Positions 6,602 to 6,695 of a DNA stretch of 6,695 nucleotides are shown here, one piece after another. This DNA is from QHXQ01 sp036389375. Its GTDB lineage: Bacteria; Acidobacteriota; Blastocatellia; Pyrinomonadales; Pyrinomonadaceae. The position numbers were made by a program, and so were the translations under genes. The notes under the pieces were generated by a model that saw only the letters and a program-made list of their open reading frames with translations, did not search any database and had not been told where the DNA came from. Position 1 is the stretch's first letter. The number at the start of each line of letters is the position of its first letter. Location: positions 1-6,695 of the forward strand of contig DASVQA010000143.1 in NCBI GenBank assembly GCA_036389375.1, read 5' to 3'.

Positions 6602-6695
6602 ACGCAGAAGGTGTTTGCGCGCAACAATTTTCCGGCTCGGCAACGGGCGGCATCCGGCAGCGGCCATCCGAATCAGTAGAGCGACGGGCCTGACG

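Noticed and set aside
5916..6679. Two overlapping plus-strand open frames of 205 and 216 codons reaching past the protease start
   Set aside because: Both are antisense to the propeptide coding region and promoter, overlap each other in different frames and resemble no protein I know.
6673..6693. Possible C-terminal codons of a neighbouring minus-strand gene (SGPSLY then TGA)
   Set aside because: Only six codons fall inside the window and nothing else supports it.

Overview
The window is GC-rich and holds three protein genes. Its character points to a soil-type Acidobacteriota, most likely class Blastocatellia (subdivision 4). The basis is the style of the giant secreted protease: an M36 peptidase followed by carboxypeptidase-regulatory-like repeats, a pre-peptidase-type domain, a lamin-tail domain and a C-terminus ending in EALP. 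I recall this mixture from that group. It is an inference from domain style, not a database match.

Layout, left to right. (1) Bases 1-305, plus strand: the last 100 codons of a gene cut by the window edge, resembling the C-terminus of YdjM-type (DUF457) membrane-bound metal-dependent hydrolases. (2) After a 19-base convergent gap, bases 325 to about 1020, minus strand: a secreted VanX/DdpX-type D-alanyl-D-alanine dipeptidase (peptidase family M15D) with all expected catalytic residues. (3) Bases 1021-1153: an intergenic stretch with two strong hairpins in tandem. The second, followed by six T on the minus strand, is a convincing intrinsic terminator for the gene to its right. (4) Bases 1154-6442, minus strand: one very large gene (1762 codons from the preferred ATG) for an exported fungalysin-type (M36) metallopeptidase with a propeptide and about seven C-terminal beta-rich modules. 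(5) Bases 6443-6695: its upstream region, with a well-placed Shine-Dalgarno, a sigma-70-like promoter and a leader of about 120 bases with nested inverted repeats. No other gene can be supported there.

The two complete genes run in the same direction and both encode exported hydrolases: one digests protein, the other D-Ala-D-Ala dipeptides from cell-wall material. They look like separate transcription units because of the terminator between them. A shared scavenging role is plausible but not shown. The main points of interest are the protease's composite architecture with an unassigned C-terminal domain, the tandem-hairpin junction that overlaps the longest possible start of the dipeptidase gene, and a leader that could fold in two alternative ways next to the ribosome binding site. 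I see no CRISPR, insertion sequence, tRNA or rRNA, and no clear evidence of a wholly new system.
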